Assembly (NCBI GenBank): GCA_965214945.1
Contig: OZ244029.1
Span: 558,001-622,000, forward strand
Length of the DNA stretch: 64,000 nucleotides
From: JAAXHB01 sp965214945
Lineage (GTDB): Bacteria > Actinomycetota > Acidimicrobiia > Acidimicrobiales > Aldehydirespiratoraceae
Direction of reading: 5' to 3'
Within the stretch, counting starts at the first letter, position 1, and every line of letters begins with the position of its first letter. A model generated the notes under the pieces. The model was not told the DNA's origin and made no database searches. It was given only the letters and a program-made list of their open reading frames with translations. The translations under genes were made by a program, and so were the position numbers. This document shows positions 8,305 to 17,787 of the stretch, piece by piece.

Positions 8305-9306
8305 ATGAAGCCGATAGCGGTAGACGCCATGGGGGGCGACCACGCCCCTGCTGAGGTCGTCGCCGGCGCCAGGCGCGCCGTAGACACCCTCGGCATCCCG
8401 GTGCTGCTCGTGGGGCGGCCGTCGGAGCTGGAGCAGCTGGTCGACGCCGACGGCATGGACATCGTCTGCGCCGAAGAGGTGATCCCCATGGACGCCGAGC
8501 CCGGCACCAGCGTGCGGAAGATGAAGGACTCGTCGCTGGTGCGAGCTGCCGAGACGGTGCGCGACGGACGAGCCGCCGCCATGGTGTCTGCTGGCAACAC
8601 CGGCGCTGCGATGGGCGCGGCGCTGCTGCGCATGGGTCGGATCCGCGGCATCGCCCGACCGGCCATCGCCACTCCGATCCCGTCACCGGGCGGGCGGCCC
8701 ACCACGCTGCTCGACGCCGGCGCCAACGCCGAATGCCGACCCAAGTGGCTGGTTCAGTTCGCTCGCATGGGCGCGGTGTACGCACGCGACCGCTTCGGCA
8801 TCGAGCGCCCACGAGTGGGCTTGCTGTCGATAGGCGAGGAGGCCGGCAAGGGCAGCCCCTTCGTGAAAGACGTGTTCGACCTGCTCTGCGACGGGCGGTG
8901 GGCAGCGGACGTCGGTGCGGAATGGGTCGGCAACGTCGAGGGCCGCGACATCATGACGCCCGACGTGGACGTGGTAGTTACGGACGGCTTCACCGGCAAC
9001 GTCACGCTCAAGGCGCTGGAGGGAGCGATGCGCGCCCTGATGGGACGCCTGCTGAGTGCCATCGACACCGACGACTCCACACGCGCCGCCGGAGACATGC
9101 TCGCGGGCGTGCTCGACAAGATGATGTACGAACTCCACCCCGATAGCGTCGGCGGCGCGCTGCTGCTGGGCGTGAAGGGGGTGTGTGTCATCTCACACGG
9201 CACTAGCAGCGCCGCAGCGGTGATGAACGCTGTAGCGGTCGCCCATGAGATGGCCGCTGCTGGCATGGTGGGCCACATCGCGTCCACCGCGCGTGCCGCG
9301 CGCTGA
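8305..9306 (+). CDS. plsX: Phosphate acyltransferase PlsX
   Basis: PlsX converts acyl-ACP and phosphate into acyl-phosphate, the first committed step of the PlsX/PlsY route to phosphatidic acid, at the membrane surface. The 333-residue protein starts with the invariant AVDAMGGDHAP, contains SAGNTGA and LLDAGANAECRP, and ends with the GTSSAAAVMNAV segment. Length is typical. It follows rpmF by 18 bp and precedes acpP, which supplies its substrate carrier. Confidence 0.95.
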   Translation: MKPIAVDAMGGDHAPAEVVAGARRAVDTLGIPVLLVGRPSELEQLVDADGMDIVCAEEVIPMDAEPGTSVRKMKDSSLVRAAETVRDGRAAAMVSAGNTGAAMGAALLRMGRIRGIARPAIATPIPSPGGRPTTLLDAGANAECRPKWLVQFARMGAVYARDRFGIERPRVGLLSIGEEAGKGSPFVKDVFDLLCDGRWAADVGAEWVGNVEGRDIMTPDVDVVVTDGFTGNVTLKALEGAMRALMGRLLSAIDTDDSTRAAGDMLAGVLDKMMYELHPDSVGGALLLGVKGVCVISHGTSSAAAVMNAVAVAHEMAAAGMVGHIASTARAAR

Positions 9307-9342
9307 TACCTGCGGCAGGCCACCGGTCTGGCGCGCCTGCCT

Positions 9343-9417
9343 CAGGCGTACGTCTAAAGCGTCTGTTCAAGACGGCCATCCGCGCCTGGTGCGCGCCAGG
9401 CGTACTTCCAAGCGTCT
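9343..9417. repeat. Imperfect direct repeat in plsX-acpP spacer
   Basis: A 21-22 bp element beginning CAGGCGTAC and ending AAGCGTCT occurs at 9343-9364 and 9397-9417 with small differences. The rest of the 191-bp spacer shows no gene. Confidence 0.6.
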
Positions 9418-9497
9418 ACGCGAAAATGTCGGCTGACGCCGGTAGGGTGACACGCCGCGGCCGCAGCAGCCGCTGAGCCCCGCCCGGAGGTTTTCCC

Positions 9498-9788
9498 ATG
9501 CCGGCAGAGACCCATGTTGAACAGGGCCCGATGGGGCGCGACGAGGTGCTTTCGCTGGTGCAGGAGCATCTCGCCGACATTTTGGAGATCGAGCCGTCCG
9601 ACGTCGGCGAGGGCGACTCCTTCGCCGACGATCTCGATGCCGACTCTCTTGCCCTGATTGAGCTGGTCGAAGCCATCGAAGAGGAGCTGGCCGAGCGCTC
9701 CGTGGGCTTCCGCATCGAGGACGAAGACCTCCAAGACCTGCGGTCGGTGCGCGACGCTGTAGATTACGTAGTTGCCAAGCTGGGTTGA
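9498..9788 (+). CDS. acpP: Acyl carrier protein
   Basis: The 96-residue acidic protein carries the phosphopantetheine attachment site DADSLALIEL (the serine is the attachment residue), flanked by the four-helix ACP pattern. It shuttles acyl chains for fatty acid synthesis and supplies acyl-ACP to PlsX. A short extra N-terminal segment of about 15 residues precedes the first helix. A good Shine-Dalgarno (GGAGG) lies about 8 nt upstream. The stop overlaps the rnc start (TTGA). Confidence 0.93.
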   Translation: MPAETHVEQGPMGRDEVLSLVQEHLADILEIEPSDVGEGDSFADDLDADSLALIELVEAIEEELAERSVGFRIEDEDLQDLRSVRDAVDYVVAKLG

Positions 9789-10510
9789 CGGTCGCGGCCG
9801 CGGCGGTGGACACCACATCGCTGGAAGCTCGCATCTGCCATCGTTTCGGCGACAGGCGGCTGCTCCAAAGGGCGCTTACACACCGCTCCTGGTGCGCCGA
9901 GCATGAGGGGGCGCCCTCCAATGAGCGCCTTGAGTTCTTGGGCGACGCCGTGCTCGCCCTGGCTGTGTCGCACCTGCTGTACGACAAGTCCGGCGAGCTG
10001 ACCGAGGGCGAGATGTCCAAAGCCCGCGCCGCTGTGGTTAACAAGACCGCGCTCGCCGCTGCCGGGCGCGACGCCGGTTTCGGTGACGTGCTGCGACTGG
10101 GTCGCGGTGAGGACCGCTCCGGCGGCCGCAACAACCCGTCGCTGGTCGCCGACGCCGTGGAGGCCGTGATCGGCGCCGCCTATCTCGACGGTGGCATCGG
10201 CGCGGCCACCGTCGTGGTGCGCAGCCTCATAGGCAAGCGGCTCCGGGCCGCAGCCCGGTCGCCGGGAGGCGCCGATTTTAAGACGTTGCTGCAGGAGCAG
10301 GCGGCCCGCATGGGGCTCGGCGCTCCGCTGTATGACATCACCGCCAGCGGCCCCCAGCATGATGTGCGCTTCCGGGCGTCGGTCGTCGTCGGTGCATTCC
10401 GCGGAGCGGGCTCCGGCGGCACCAAGAAGCGCGCCGCCCAGCGCGCGGCCGAGGTGGCGTGCAGGGCGATGTCTGCGCAGCGGTCGCCGAGAGCACAGCA
10501 GCGAGCATGA
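9785..10510 (+). CDS. rnc: Ribonuclease III
   Basis: RNase III cleaves double-stranded RNA, including rRNA precursors. The catalytic signature ERLEFLGDAVL lies near residues 42-52, the second acidic pair is in DAVEAVIGAAYLD, and a C-terminal double-stranded RNA-binding domain ends with GTKKRAAQRAAEVA. The 241-residue length is normal. The TTG start overlaps the acpP stop. It precedes a MutM-like gene and smc, the standard actinobacterial order. Confidence 0.95.
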   Translation: MTVAAAAVDTTSLEARICHRFGDRRLLQRALTHRSWCAEHEGAPSNERLEFLGDAVLALAVSHLLYDKSGELTEGEMSKARAAVVNKTALAAAGRDAGFGDVLRLGRGEDRSGGRNNPSLVADAVEAVIGAAYLDGGIGAATVVVRSLIGKRLRAAARSPGGADFKTLLQEQAARMGLGAPLYDITASGPQHDVRFRASVVVGAFRGAGSGGTKKRAAQRAAEVACRAMSAQRSPRAQQRA

Positions 10511-11541
10511 GCCGCAGCACGATAGCCGCGCAGCCGCAGCCCGGATCCGGTGGTTCGGGCCGAACCTCCTCGGCCGCGTCGCCAGCCGACAAGCCCAAGA
10601 CGGCCAACAAGCCCGAGACGGTCAAGGACAGAAAAGCACGCCTCAGAAGGGTCCGAGACCGCGACGCCCGGGCTAGGGCGGCCGGTGACAAGCCCGAAAG
10701 CCTCGTGGACTTCGAGCTGCCCGAGGTGGAGATCGTCAGGAAAGAACTCCACAAGCAGATGGTCGGGCGCACCATAGAACATGCCGAAGCTGCGAGCATG
10801 AAGTGCCTGCGCAGCTACTTTGCCCGCATCCATTTCACCAAACGGCTCCCAGGCGAGACCGTCTTATCGGTGAGCCGCACAGGACTTTACCTCTTCATCA
10901 ACTTCGCCTCCGGCACGATGCTGGTGCTGTCGCTCGGGGCGTCGGGATCGCCTCGCTTGCATCCCGAGCGCGGTGATCCGCCCGAAGACGGCACAGAGCT
11001 GGTCATCACCATCGCCGATGGCGGCGAACTGCATTTTGTGGATCCGGTCGGAACCGGTCAGCTCTTCCTGGTGCCTGAGGGCGATCTCGAACTCAACCTG
11101 CCGGAGATCGAGCGCTACGGCCACGACCCGCTCAAGCCGATCTCGTGGATGGACATGGGCAGGCGGCTGCTGGGCACCGACACCGAGCTGAAGACCCTGT
11201 TCACCGACGAGGAGTTCCTGGTGGGCATCGGTGAGATCTACTCCGACGAGATCCTGTTCGAATCGGGCCTGCGATATGACCGGCCGGCTAGCAGCCTCAA
11301 CAGCTCAGAGATGCGTCGCCTTCACGGGGCGCTGGTGCGCACGATCTTCGATTCCATGAAGTACGGCGGCACGTCGCTGCCGCAGCGGCCGTTCGTCAAC
11401 CCGGCAGGAAGGGTCGGCGCTTACGCCAACCATATCAAGGTCTGGGGCCGCGAGAGCCAGCTCAGCCCCAGGTCAAGGGCTCCCATACTGCGCAAGAAAT
11501 ACCGTGACGTCTGGACGTACTTCTGCGAGACGCAGGTTTGA
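10507..11541 (+). CDS. Fpg/MutM-family protein lacking all catalytic residues
   Basis: This gene occupies the mutM position between rnc and smc and is clearly of the Fpg/Nei fold, but a 68-residue basic disordered extension precedes the ELPEVE strand (70-75). The N-terminal proline nucleophile is therefore absent, with Phe69 in the preceding position. The catalytic lysine of the RRxKYLL strand is Leu127, the wedge methionine of HLGMSG is Ala145, and the DNA-contacting Asn of GxGNIY is Glu243. Three of four zinc-finger cysteines and the finger arginine are gone. The frame is intact, so it is probably a retained DNA- or protein-binding paralogue rather than a glycosylase. ATG 10507 overlaps the rnc stop. 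Confidence 0.8.
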   Translation: MSRSTIAAQPQPGSGGSGRTSSAASPADKPKTANKPETVKDRKARLRRVRDRDARARAAGDKPESLVDFELPEVEIVRKELHKQMVGRTIEHAEAASMKCLRSYFARIHFTKRLPGETVLSVSRTGLYLFINFASGTMLVLSLGASGSPRLHPERGDPPEDGTELVITIADGGELHFVDPVGTGQLFLVPEGDLELNLPEIERYGHDPLKPISWMDMGRRLLGTDTELKTLFTDEEFLVGIGEIYSDEILFESGLRYDRPASSLNSSEMRRLHGALVRTIFDSMKYGGTSLPQRPFVNPAGRVGAYANHIKVWGRESQLSPRSRAPILRKKYRDVWTYFCETQV

Positions 11542-11594
11542 GCGTGCCCGCCTCGTAGCGTCACAAACGTGTCATTCAAGCCGCGGTTAGAGCG

Positions 11595-14500
11595 GTGCAT
11601 TTGAAGAAGCTCACGCTCAAGGGTTTCAAGTCCTTCGCTGAGCCCGCCTCGATCATGCTCGAGCCGGGCGTGACCGTGGTGGTGGGGCCCAACGGCAGCG
11701 GCAAGTCCAACATCGTGGACGCCGTGGCCTGGGTGCTCGGAGCGCAGGCGCCGAGCGCCGTGCGGTCGGGCCGGATGGACGACGTGATCTTCGCCGGCAC
11801 CTCGGCCAAGTCTCCGATGGGCCGGGCCGAAGTGTCGCTGATCATCGATAACTCCGACGGCGGGCTGCTGGTGGACTTCCCCGAGATCTGCATCACCCGG
11901 ACGCTGTTCCGCAGCGGCGAGTCGAGCTACGCACTGAACGGCGCGCCCTGTCGGCTGCTCGACATCGCCGAGCTGCTCTCCGACACCGGAGTGGGCCGCC
12001 GCCAGCATCTGATCGTGTCGCAGAACCAGATCGACGCGGTGCTCAACGTCCGCTCCGGCGACCGGCGCGCTGTGGTGGAGGAGGCGGCTGGGGTGCTCAA
12101 GTTCCGGCGGCGGCGCGAGCGCGCCGAGCGCCGCCTGGCGGGCACCGACGCAGACCTGGTGCGCATACGGGATCTGCGCCGTGAGGTGCGCCGGCAGCTG
12201 AGGCCTCTGGCGCGCCAAGCGGACGCGGCGCGCCGTCACGCCGGCTTGGTGTCCGAGCTGAAGACGCTGCGGGTGTATCTGGCGGGGCAGAAGATCGCAA
12301 ACCTGCGCGCAAGCCTGCGCCGCCACGCCGCCGAGTCCGGGACCAGGGCCCAGGCCTCCGACACGTTGCAGGCCGAACTCGACGCGCTTCGAAACGAGAC
12401 GGAGTCCTGCGAGCGGCGCCTCACCCGCCACGGTGGAGACGGCAGCACCAAGTCGCTAGCACGCTGGGAGGCGGTGAGCGAGCGTGCCCGGGGCCTAGCC
12501 GCGCTGGCAGCGGAGCGGCGTCGGGGCCTGCGTCAAGAACTTGCCGCGGCGCAAGACCGCAGCCTGTTCGTCGCGCTCAGAGCGGAGGCAGACCGCGTGC
12601 GACGCGAGCTGTCGGTCGTCGCGGCCGAAGAAGCCGAGGCGCGCCGGGCCGGCTCTGTGTTGAACGACGAGAAGGCCCGCTGGGAAGCGGCGCAGGCTTC
12701 CTTCGTCGCCAAGTGGCAGAGCGGCCAGCCCGTTGTGTCGGCAACTGTCGCGCTCAACAGCCTGCCGTTATCGGCGGGCACAGCGGCCGGCAAGGCTCAG
12801 TCGGCGGCCACCGCCGCAGCCGAGGCGCGCGGCGAGATCGCGGCTCTGCGCCGCTCGATCTCCACGAGCGAGGCCGAGCGCAAGCGCCTGCGCGAGCGGA
12901 TCTCTGTAGCGCAGCAGCGGGCGGCGTCCGCCGAGGCAGAGGCTGACGTCCAGCGTCGCCGTTTGGCCCGCCTCTCGCTGCAGACAGAGTCGCTCCGGCA
13001 GACGTCAGCCGCGGCTAACGCCTCCATGCGGTCCGCAAAAGCGCGGCTCGACGCCGCGGTGCAGGTGCTTTCAGACGCGCAAGCTGAGCGCAACCGCTGG
13101 ACAGCCCGGTGTGAGGCGCTCCGCATCGGCGTCCGCGACGACACCGCGCCCAGCGAGGAGCTGGAAAGCGTCGACGGCGTCGTCGGCCGGCTTGCCGACC
13201 TGCTGCACGTTCAAGACGGCTTCGAAGCCGCCGTCGCCGCAGCCGCGCAAGACGCCCTGAGCGCTGTGGTCGCACGCGACACGGGCGCCGCGGCCGGCGT
13301 TCTCAGACGGCTCGAGGCGTCGCAAACGGGCGCCGTCGTGATCGCGCTGGACGGCATTCTCGCCGTTGAATCGCCCGACATCGAGCCGTCGCTGGAACCG
13401 CTGAGGGCTCGGGTCGCGCCCGATGCCGGCAGCGCTGACGCCGAGCCGGTGGAGCGGCTGCTCGACCTGCTGCTGGGCTCCACCGTGATAGCTGAGGGCG
13501 ACTGGCGCGCCGCCGCAGAGATCTCGGAGCGTCATCCCGGCCTTGTGGTGGTGACTCGGGCCGGCGACCGCCTAAGCAGCAGAGGATGGTGCCTAGGTGT
13601 GCACGCCGTGGCCGGCGCAGTCGCAGCCTTGCATGAAGCCGAGCGGCGGGCTGCGGCCGCGGCTTCGGCGGCACAGGAGGCGTCCGCGGGCCGCGACAGG
13701 GCAAGCGCGGCGCTGACCGAGCGGACATCAGCCGCGGCTGAGGCGCGCTCTCGGCTCAGGAAGACAGAACAAGCCGAGACGGCCGCGGCTACGGCGCTCA
13801 GCCGAGCCGAAGCCGATGAGCGAGCCATCGCAGGCGCAGTCGACTTGCTGCGGGATCGCCTCGACGACGTGTCCGTGCGGCTGGAAGGCGACCGAATCCG
13901 GCTGAGCAGCCTCGAAGCCGAGCTGCCGGCGATGCTCGCGGCCGCCAAGGCCGAGCGTGAGCGCGAGCGGCTCATGACCGCTGAGCGGTCGAGGCTCGAC
14001 CGGCTAGCCGCGTCGTTGAATGCCCGTCTCGCTGAAGCCTCCGCTGTGGAGGCGGGGCTGTCGCAACGCCGGCGGATGTTGGAGGAACGCAAGGCCGAGT
14101 TCCACTCGGTGCTGGCGCGTTGCGAAGCGGATCAAGCCGACGCGGATCGCAGGATCGCAGCGCTGCGCCGCCGAGATGCCGTGCTCGGGGCGCTGCACCA
14201 GGCGATCTCGTCGCGCTCGGTGACGATCCGCGCCGGACTCTCGGCCGTGCGCGAGCGCAGCCGAAGGTGGTCTGAGCGGGCCAGAGCCCTGGCGGCGCGC
14301 CTTGACGGCCTCCGCTTGCAGTCGTCTCAGACCCAACAGCGCCTCGAGGAGCTGCGCCGAGAGTCCGCCGAAGCCGACATCGTCCACACCGAGCTTCGGA
14401 TAAGGCTGCAGGAGGCCGTGGAGCGCCTCCGGGCCGATCACCAGATCGCGCCCGCGGAGGCGGTGGAAGCCGAATGCCCGCAACTTGCACCCGGCGAGGA

Positions 14501-15146
14501 CCCGGCCGAGCGGGCTGAACAGCTGGCCTCGGAGCTGCGAATCATCGGCTCGGTGAACCCTCTCGCGCTTGACGAGTTCAAGGAACTCAACGACCGTCAC
14601 GAGCTGCTGCGTGAACAGCACGACGACATCCTTGCGGCCCGTCGCCATCTGCACACCGTGATCCGCTCGATCAACCGCGAGATCGCCGCCGTTTTCGGGG
14701 CCGCGTTCAGCGATGTCGCAGCGAACTTCGAGACGCTGTTCGAGGCGCTGTTCCCCGGAGGCGAGGGCCGGCTAACGCTCACCGATCCCGCCGATCTGCT
14801 CAACACCGGGATCGAGGTGCACGCCCGGCCTTCGGGCAAGCGCGTCAGGCGGCTGTCGCTGCTGTCGGGCGGCGAGCGCACGCTGGCCGCCGTCGCGTTC
14901 CTCTTCGCGGTGTTCCGCAGCCGCCCGTCGCCGTTCTATGTGCTCGACGAGGCGGAGGCCTCGCTCGATGACGTCAACCTGCAGCGCTTCCTGGTTTTGG
15001 TGGACGAGTTTCGGGCCGACGCGCAGCTCGTGATCGTCACTCACCAGAAACGCACCATGGAGGCAGCCGACTATCTTTACGGCGTGTCCATGAGACCCGG
15101 AGGCTCGTCGATGGTCGTGTCAGAGCGCATCACTGAAGCTGCCTGA
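11595..15146 (+). CDS. smc: Chromosome segregation protein SMC
   Basis: SMC forms the condensin core that organises the chromosome together with ScpA/ScpB (not in this window). The 1183-residue protein has Walker A GPNGSGKS at residues 31-38, two long Arg/Ala/Glu-rich coiled coils, a hinge around residues 510-640, the signature LLSGGERTLAA and Walker B YVLDEAEASLDD near the C terminus. The GTG at 11595 yields the canonical MHLKKLTLKGFKSF start. The stop overlaps the protease gene start (TGATG). Confidence 0.96.
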   Translation: MHLKKLTLKGFKSFAEPASIMLEPGVTVVVGPNGSGKSNIVDAVAWVLGAQAPSAVRSGRMDDVIFAGTSAKSPMGRAEVSLIIDNSDGGLLVDFPEICITRTLFRSGESSYALNGAPCRLLDIAELLSDTGVGRRQHLIVSQNQIDAVLNVRSGDRRAVVEEAAGVLKFRRRRERAERRLAGTDADLVRIRDLRREVRRQLRPLARQADAARRHAGLVSELKTLRVYLAGQKIANLRASLRRHAAESGTRAQASDTLQAELDALRNETESCERRLTRHGGDGSTKSLARWEAVSERARGLAALAAERRRGLRQELAAAQDRSLFVALRAEADRVRRELSVVAAEEAEARRAGSVLNDEKARWEAAQASFVAKWQSGQPVVSATVALNSLPLSAGTAAGKAQSAATAAAEARGEIAALRRSISTSEAERKRLRERISVAQQRAASAEAEADVQRRRLARLSLQTESLRQTSAAANASMRSAKARLDAAVQVLSDAQAERNRWTARCEALRIGVRDDTAPSEELESVDGVVGRLADLLHVQDGFEAAVAAAAQDALSAVVARDTGAAAGVLRRLEASQTGAVVIALDGILAVESPDIEPSLEPLRARVAPDAGSADAEPVERLLDLLLGSTVIAEGDWRAAAEISERHPGLVVVTRAGDRLSSRGWCLGVHAVAGAVAALHEAERRAAAAASAAQEASAGRDRASAALTERTSAAAEARSRLRKTEQAETAAATALSRAEADERAIAGAVDLLRDRLDDVSVRLEGDRIRLSSLEAELPAMLAAAKAERERERLMTAERSRLDRLAASLNARLAEASAVEAGLSQRRRMLEERKAEFHSVLARCEADQADADRRIAALRRRDAVLGALHQAISSRSVTIRAGLSAVRERSRRWSERARALAARLDGLRLQSSQTQQRLEELRRESAEADIVHTELRIRLQEAVERLRADHQIAPAEAVEAECPQLAPGEDPAERAEQLASELRIIGSVNPLALDEFKELNDRHELLREQHDDILAARRHLHTVIRSINREIAAVFGAAFSDVAANFETLFEALFPGGEGRLTLTDPADLLNTGIEVHARPSGKRVRRLSLLSGGERTLAAVAFLFAVFRSRPSPFYVLDEAEASLDDVNLQRFLVLVDEFRADAQLVIVTHQKRTMEAADYLYGVSMRPGGSSMVVSERITEAA

Positions 15147-16495
15147 TGCCCGACTCTCATGAGGTCCAGGAAGCCCAGGAGCCGCCTCAGGCGCCGCGGC
15201 CGATGCCGCGGCCGCGGCGGTCGCCGCCAGCCGCCGAACCGTCGCCTGCCGCCGAACCGTCGCCTGGGCACATGCGCGTGCCTGGCCCCGTGCCTGCGCA
15301 GCGCCCGCCGCGGGGATGGTTGCGGCGCGCTTTGAGCCACACGCATCTCGTCCAGCTCGCCGCGGCGCTGATCGTCGCCGGAGCTGCGGTCTTCCTGGGA
15401 ATCGCAATACTCGCCGATGACAGCGATCCTGTACCCGCGCCGTCGTCGTGGAGCCCGGCCGTCGACAGCGGGCCGTCGGTGGACACGCAGCCCGACAACA
15501 GCCGCGCCACTCCCGAGGATTCAGCGTCTGAGGGCAACACCGCGCCGTCTGATAACGCTGCGCCTCCCGGTAGCGGGTCGTCGTCTGCGCAAGATCCGGT
15601 CGTGGCGGTGGCCGAGACGGTCATCCCCTCTGTCGTGCTCATCTCGACCGCCAACCAGCAGGGCTCCGGAGTCGTGTGGGATGCCGAAGAGGGCTACATA
15701 GTCACCAACCACCACGTGGTGCGCGAGATCACCGGAGAGACCGTCGAGACGGTGCTCGTCACCTTCTCCCACGGCGTCCAGGTTGAAGGCGAAGTGCTCG
15801 GAGGATCATCCAGCCATGATGTGGCCGTGGTGCGGGTCGACCCAGCGAAGGTCGATCTCGCCGCTGCCGAGTTCGCGCCTGTCTCCTCAGTGCGGGTGGG
15901 CCAGCTGGCCGTGGCCGTCGGGAGTCCCTTCGGGCTGACCGAGACCGTGACAGCGGGCATTGTCAGCGGTGTGCGCATCATCGGCGGCACGGGCGGCTCG
16001 GCGCTGCCGGTGCCGATCAAGGTGATCCAGACCGACGCTCCGATTAACCGCGGCAACTCCGGCGGCCCGCTGGCCGACCGCGACGGAAGGGTGATCGGCA
16101 TGAACACCCTCATCCAGACGGCGGGCTTCGACGGCAACGTGGGCGTCGGCTTCGCCGTGCCCAGCGACACCATCGAGCTGATGGCGCGTCGCATTGTGGA
16201 CGGCGACTCGCTGGAGTCCGGCTTTCTCGGGATCTCCGCGGAGAGCGGCGTCGTCAGCCCCGACGGGGTGGTGGTCTCCGAAGTGGTGAACGGCTCCGCG
16301 GCTGCTGCCGCCGGGATCCGAGTCGGCGACGTGCTCTCAGCCCTCGACGGCGAGCCCTTGAGCGACATCGCCGAGCTGGCCGCTGCCGTGAAGCTGCGCA
16401 AGCCCGGCGACGAGGTGGAAGTGACGGTGCTGCGCGGCGACGAGACGCTCTCCCTGCGAGTGGAACTCGGCAGGCTGAACGAGCCGATCTCCTAG
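15146..16495 (+). CDS. Membrane-anchored HtrA/DegP-like serine protease with PDZ domain
   Basis: The 449-residue protein has a Pro/Ala-rich cytoplasmic N terminus with an in-frame AEPSP repeat, one membrane helix (about residues 70-95), a Ser/Asp-rich linker, a trypsin-like domain and a C-terminal PDZ domain. The triad is visible as His190 (TNHHVV), Asp225 (SHDVAVV) and Ser305 (GNSGGP). It should degrade or sense misfolded proteins outside the membrane. It overlaps smc by one base and precedes ftsY, so it shares this transcript with DNA-segregation and secretion genes. Confidence 0.9.
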   Translation: MPDSHEVQEAQEPPQAPRPMPRPRRSPPAAEPSPAAEPSPGHMRVPGPVPAQRPPRGWLRRALSHTHLVQLAAALIVAGAAVFLGIAILADDSDPVPAPSSWSPAVDSGPSVDTQPDNSRATPEDSASEGNTAPSDNAAPPGSGSSSAQDPVVAVAETVIPSVVLISTANQQGSGVVWDAEEGYIVTNHHVVREITGETVETVLVTFSHGVQVEGEVLGGSSSHDVAVVRVDPAKVDLAAAEFAPVSSVRVGQLAVAVGSPFGLTETVTAGIVSGVRIIGGTGGSALPVPIKVIQTDAPINRGNSGGPLADRDGRVIGMNTLIQTAGFDGNVGVGFAVPSDTIELMARRIVDGDSLESGFLGISAESGVVSPDGVVVSEVVNGSAAAAAGIRVGDVLSALDGEPLSDIAELAAAVKLRKPGDEVEVTVLRGDETLSLRVELGRLNEPIS

Positions 16496-16550
16496 CCGGG
16501 CAAGCAAGCCGGGCGGTCGTCGGGGGGTAGGCCGCAGACGCGGCGTCCCG

Positions 16551-16556
16551 TAGCAT
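16551..16556 (+). promoter_or_regulatory. -10 element (TAGCAT) before ftsY
   Basis: TAGCAT lies 8 nt before the ftsY ATG without a Shine-Dalgarno between, compatible with a leaderless or near-leaderless transcript. Confidence 0.4.
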
Positions 16557-16564
16557 CGCCGTCG

Positions 16565-17686
16565 ATGTCTTCGATAGAGATTCTGCTGGCAGTAGCCGCT
16601 GTCGTGGTGTTGGTCGCCGCGGCCTCGGCGGTGGTTCTGGTGCGCAGACGCGTGCACCGGGGCCGTGCCGACCCGTTCCGCCCCAGCGCGCCGCCCGACG
16701 AGGCCCTCAGCCCTGTCGCCGAGAGCGTCGACCGGGTTCTCGACCGCGCTCCTGAGCCGGCGGCCGTCGCCCCGCCCGAAGCGCCGCCTTCTCTGCGGGA
16801 GCGTCTAGGCAAGGCCCGCGCCGCTTTTGGAGGGTCACTGGCGTCGCTGCTGGAGCGCTCCGCGGTGTCCGAAGACACCTGGGACGAGCTGTCCGAAGCG
16901 CTAATCCGTGCGGATGTGGGAGTGTCCGCAGCGTTCGACCTGGCTGACGCGGCCCGCGCCCGGCTGCGTGACAGCGACGACGCGCCAACCCCGGACGCCG
17001 CGGTGGCGGCGTTGCGGGAGGAGATGCGCCTGCGGCTCGCCGGTGACCGCCGCCTGGTGCTCCGATCCGACGGCGGCCGGCCCTCGGTGTGGCTGTTCGT
17101 GGGGGTCAATGGTGTGGGCAAGACCACGACCATCGGCAAGCTCGCCAAACAGCGCATCGACGAAGGCGCCGTCGTGGTTCTGGCCGCGGGCGACACCTTC
17201 CGCGCCGCGGCGTCCGAGCAGCTAACCACCTGGGCGCAGCGGGCAGGCGCGGAGATCGTCCAGGGGGCCGCGGGGGCCGATCCGGCGTCAGTGGTTTTCG
17301 ACGCGGTGGAATCGGCAGCGGCCCGCGGTGCCGAATTGGTGATGGCCGACACCGCCGGTCGTCTGCACACCGAGCGCAACCTGATGGACGAGCTGCGCAA
17401 GGTACGGCGCGTGGCCAACAAGGGCGCCGGGGTCGTCACCGAGACGCTGCTGGTGCTGGACGCGACCGTCGGGCAGAACGGGCTGGCCCAGGCGCGCCAG
17501 TTCACCCAGGCCGTCGAAGTGACCGGGGTTGTGCTCACCAAGCTCGACGGCTCCGCCAAGGGGGGCATCGTGCTGGCCGTCCAGTCCGAACTCGGCATTC
17601 CCGTGAAGCTCGTGGGTGTCGGTGAGGGCATAGCCGACCTGGTGACTTTCGACGAGGCCGAATTCATCGAAGCACTCTTCTCCTGA
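16565..17686 (+). CDS. ftsY: Signal recognition particle receptor FtsY
   Basis: FtsY is the membrane receptor that docks SRP-ribosome complexes at the translocon. The 373-residue protein starts with a hydrophobic anchor helix, then a variable acidic/Pro region, the N domain, and a G domain with GVNGVGKT at 180-187, DTAGRLHTE and TKLDGSAKGG. The membrane anchor is typical of actinobacterial FtsY. Its partner ffh follows about 100 bp downstream; the stop region is tandemly repeated in that spacer. Confidence 0.95.
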   Translation: MSSIEILLAVAAVVVLVAAASAVVLVRRRVHRGRADPFRPSAPPDEALSPVAESVDRVLDRAPEPAAVAPPEAPPSLRERLGKARAAFGGSLASLLERSAVSEDTWDELSEALIRADVGVSAAFDLADAARARLRDSDDAPTPDAAVAALREEMRLRLAGDRRLVLRSDGGRPSVWLFVGVNGVGKTTTIGKLAKQRIDEGAVVVLAAGDTFRAAASEQLTTWAQRAGAEIVQGAAGADPASVVFDAVESAAARGAELVMADTAGRLHTERNLMDELRKVRRVANKGAGVVTETLLVLDATVGQNGLAQARQFTQAVEVTGVVLTKLDGSAKGGIVLAVQSELGIPVKLVGVGEGIADLVTFDEAEFIEALFS

Positions 17687-17731
17687 CTGCTCCTGCTCTC
17701 CTGAGTGTTCCTGTTCTCCTGACTGTTTCCT
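17678..17731. repeat. 18-bp tandem repeat spanning the ftsY stop codon
   Basis: Three imperfect 18-bp units start at 17678, 17696 and 17714, each carrying TCTCCTGA. The first covers the last codons and TGA of ftsY, so in-frame TGA codons recur at 17684, 17702 and 17720. Confidence 0.8.
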
Positions 17732-17787
17732 GGGCCAAGCCCGCTAGTGGATCGTCATAACGCGGGCGGCGGTAGCCTGTCGGGGCT

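Noticed and set aside
7225..8343. 372-codon antisense frame over yceD and rpmF
   Set aside because: It crosses four well-supported sense genes and has arbitrary composition without family match.
11421..12431. 336-codon antisense frame over the MutM-like and smc genes
   Set aside because: Its codons mirror the smc coding strand; no start context, domain or promoter supports it.
15146..15300. Repeat in the N-terminal coding part of the HtrA-like gene as a regulatory element
   Set aside because: The AEPSP repeat is in frame, in a disordered region, and needs no explanation beyond coding low-complexity sequence.
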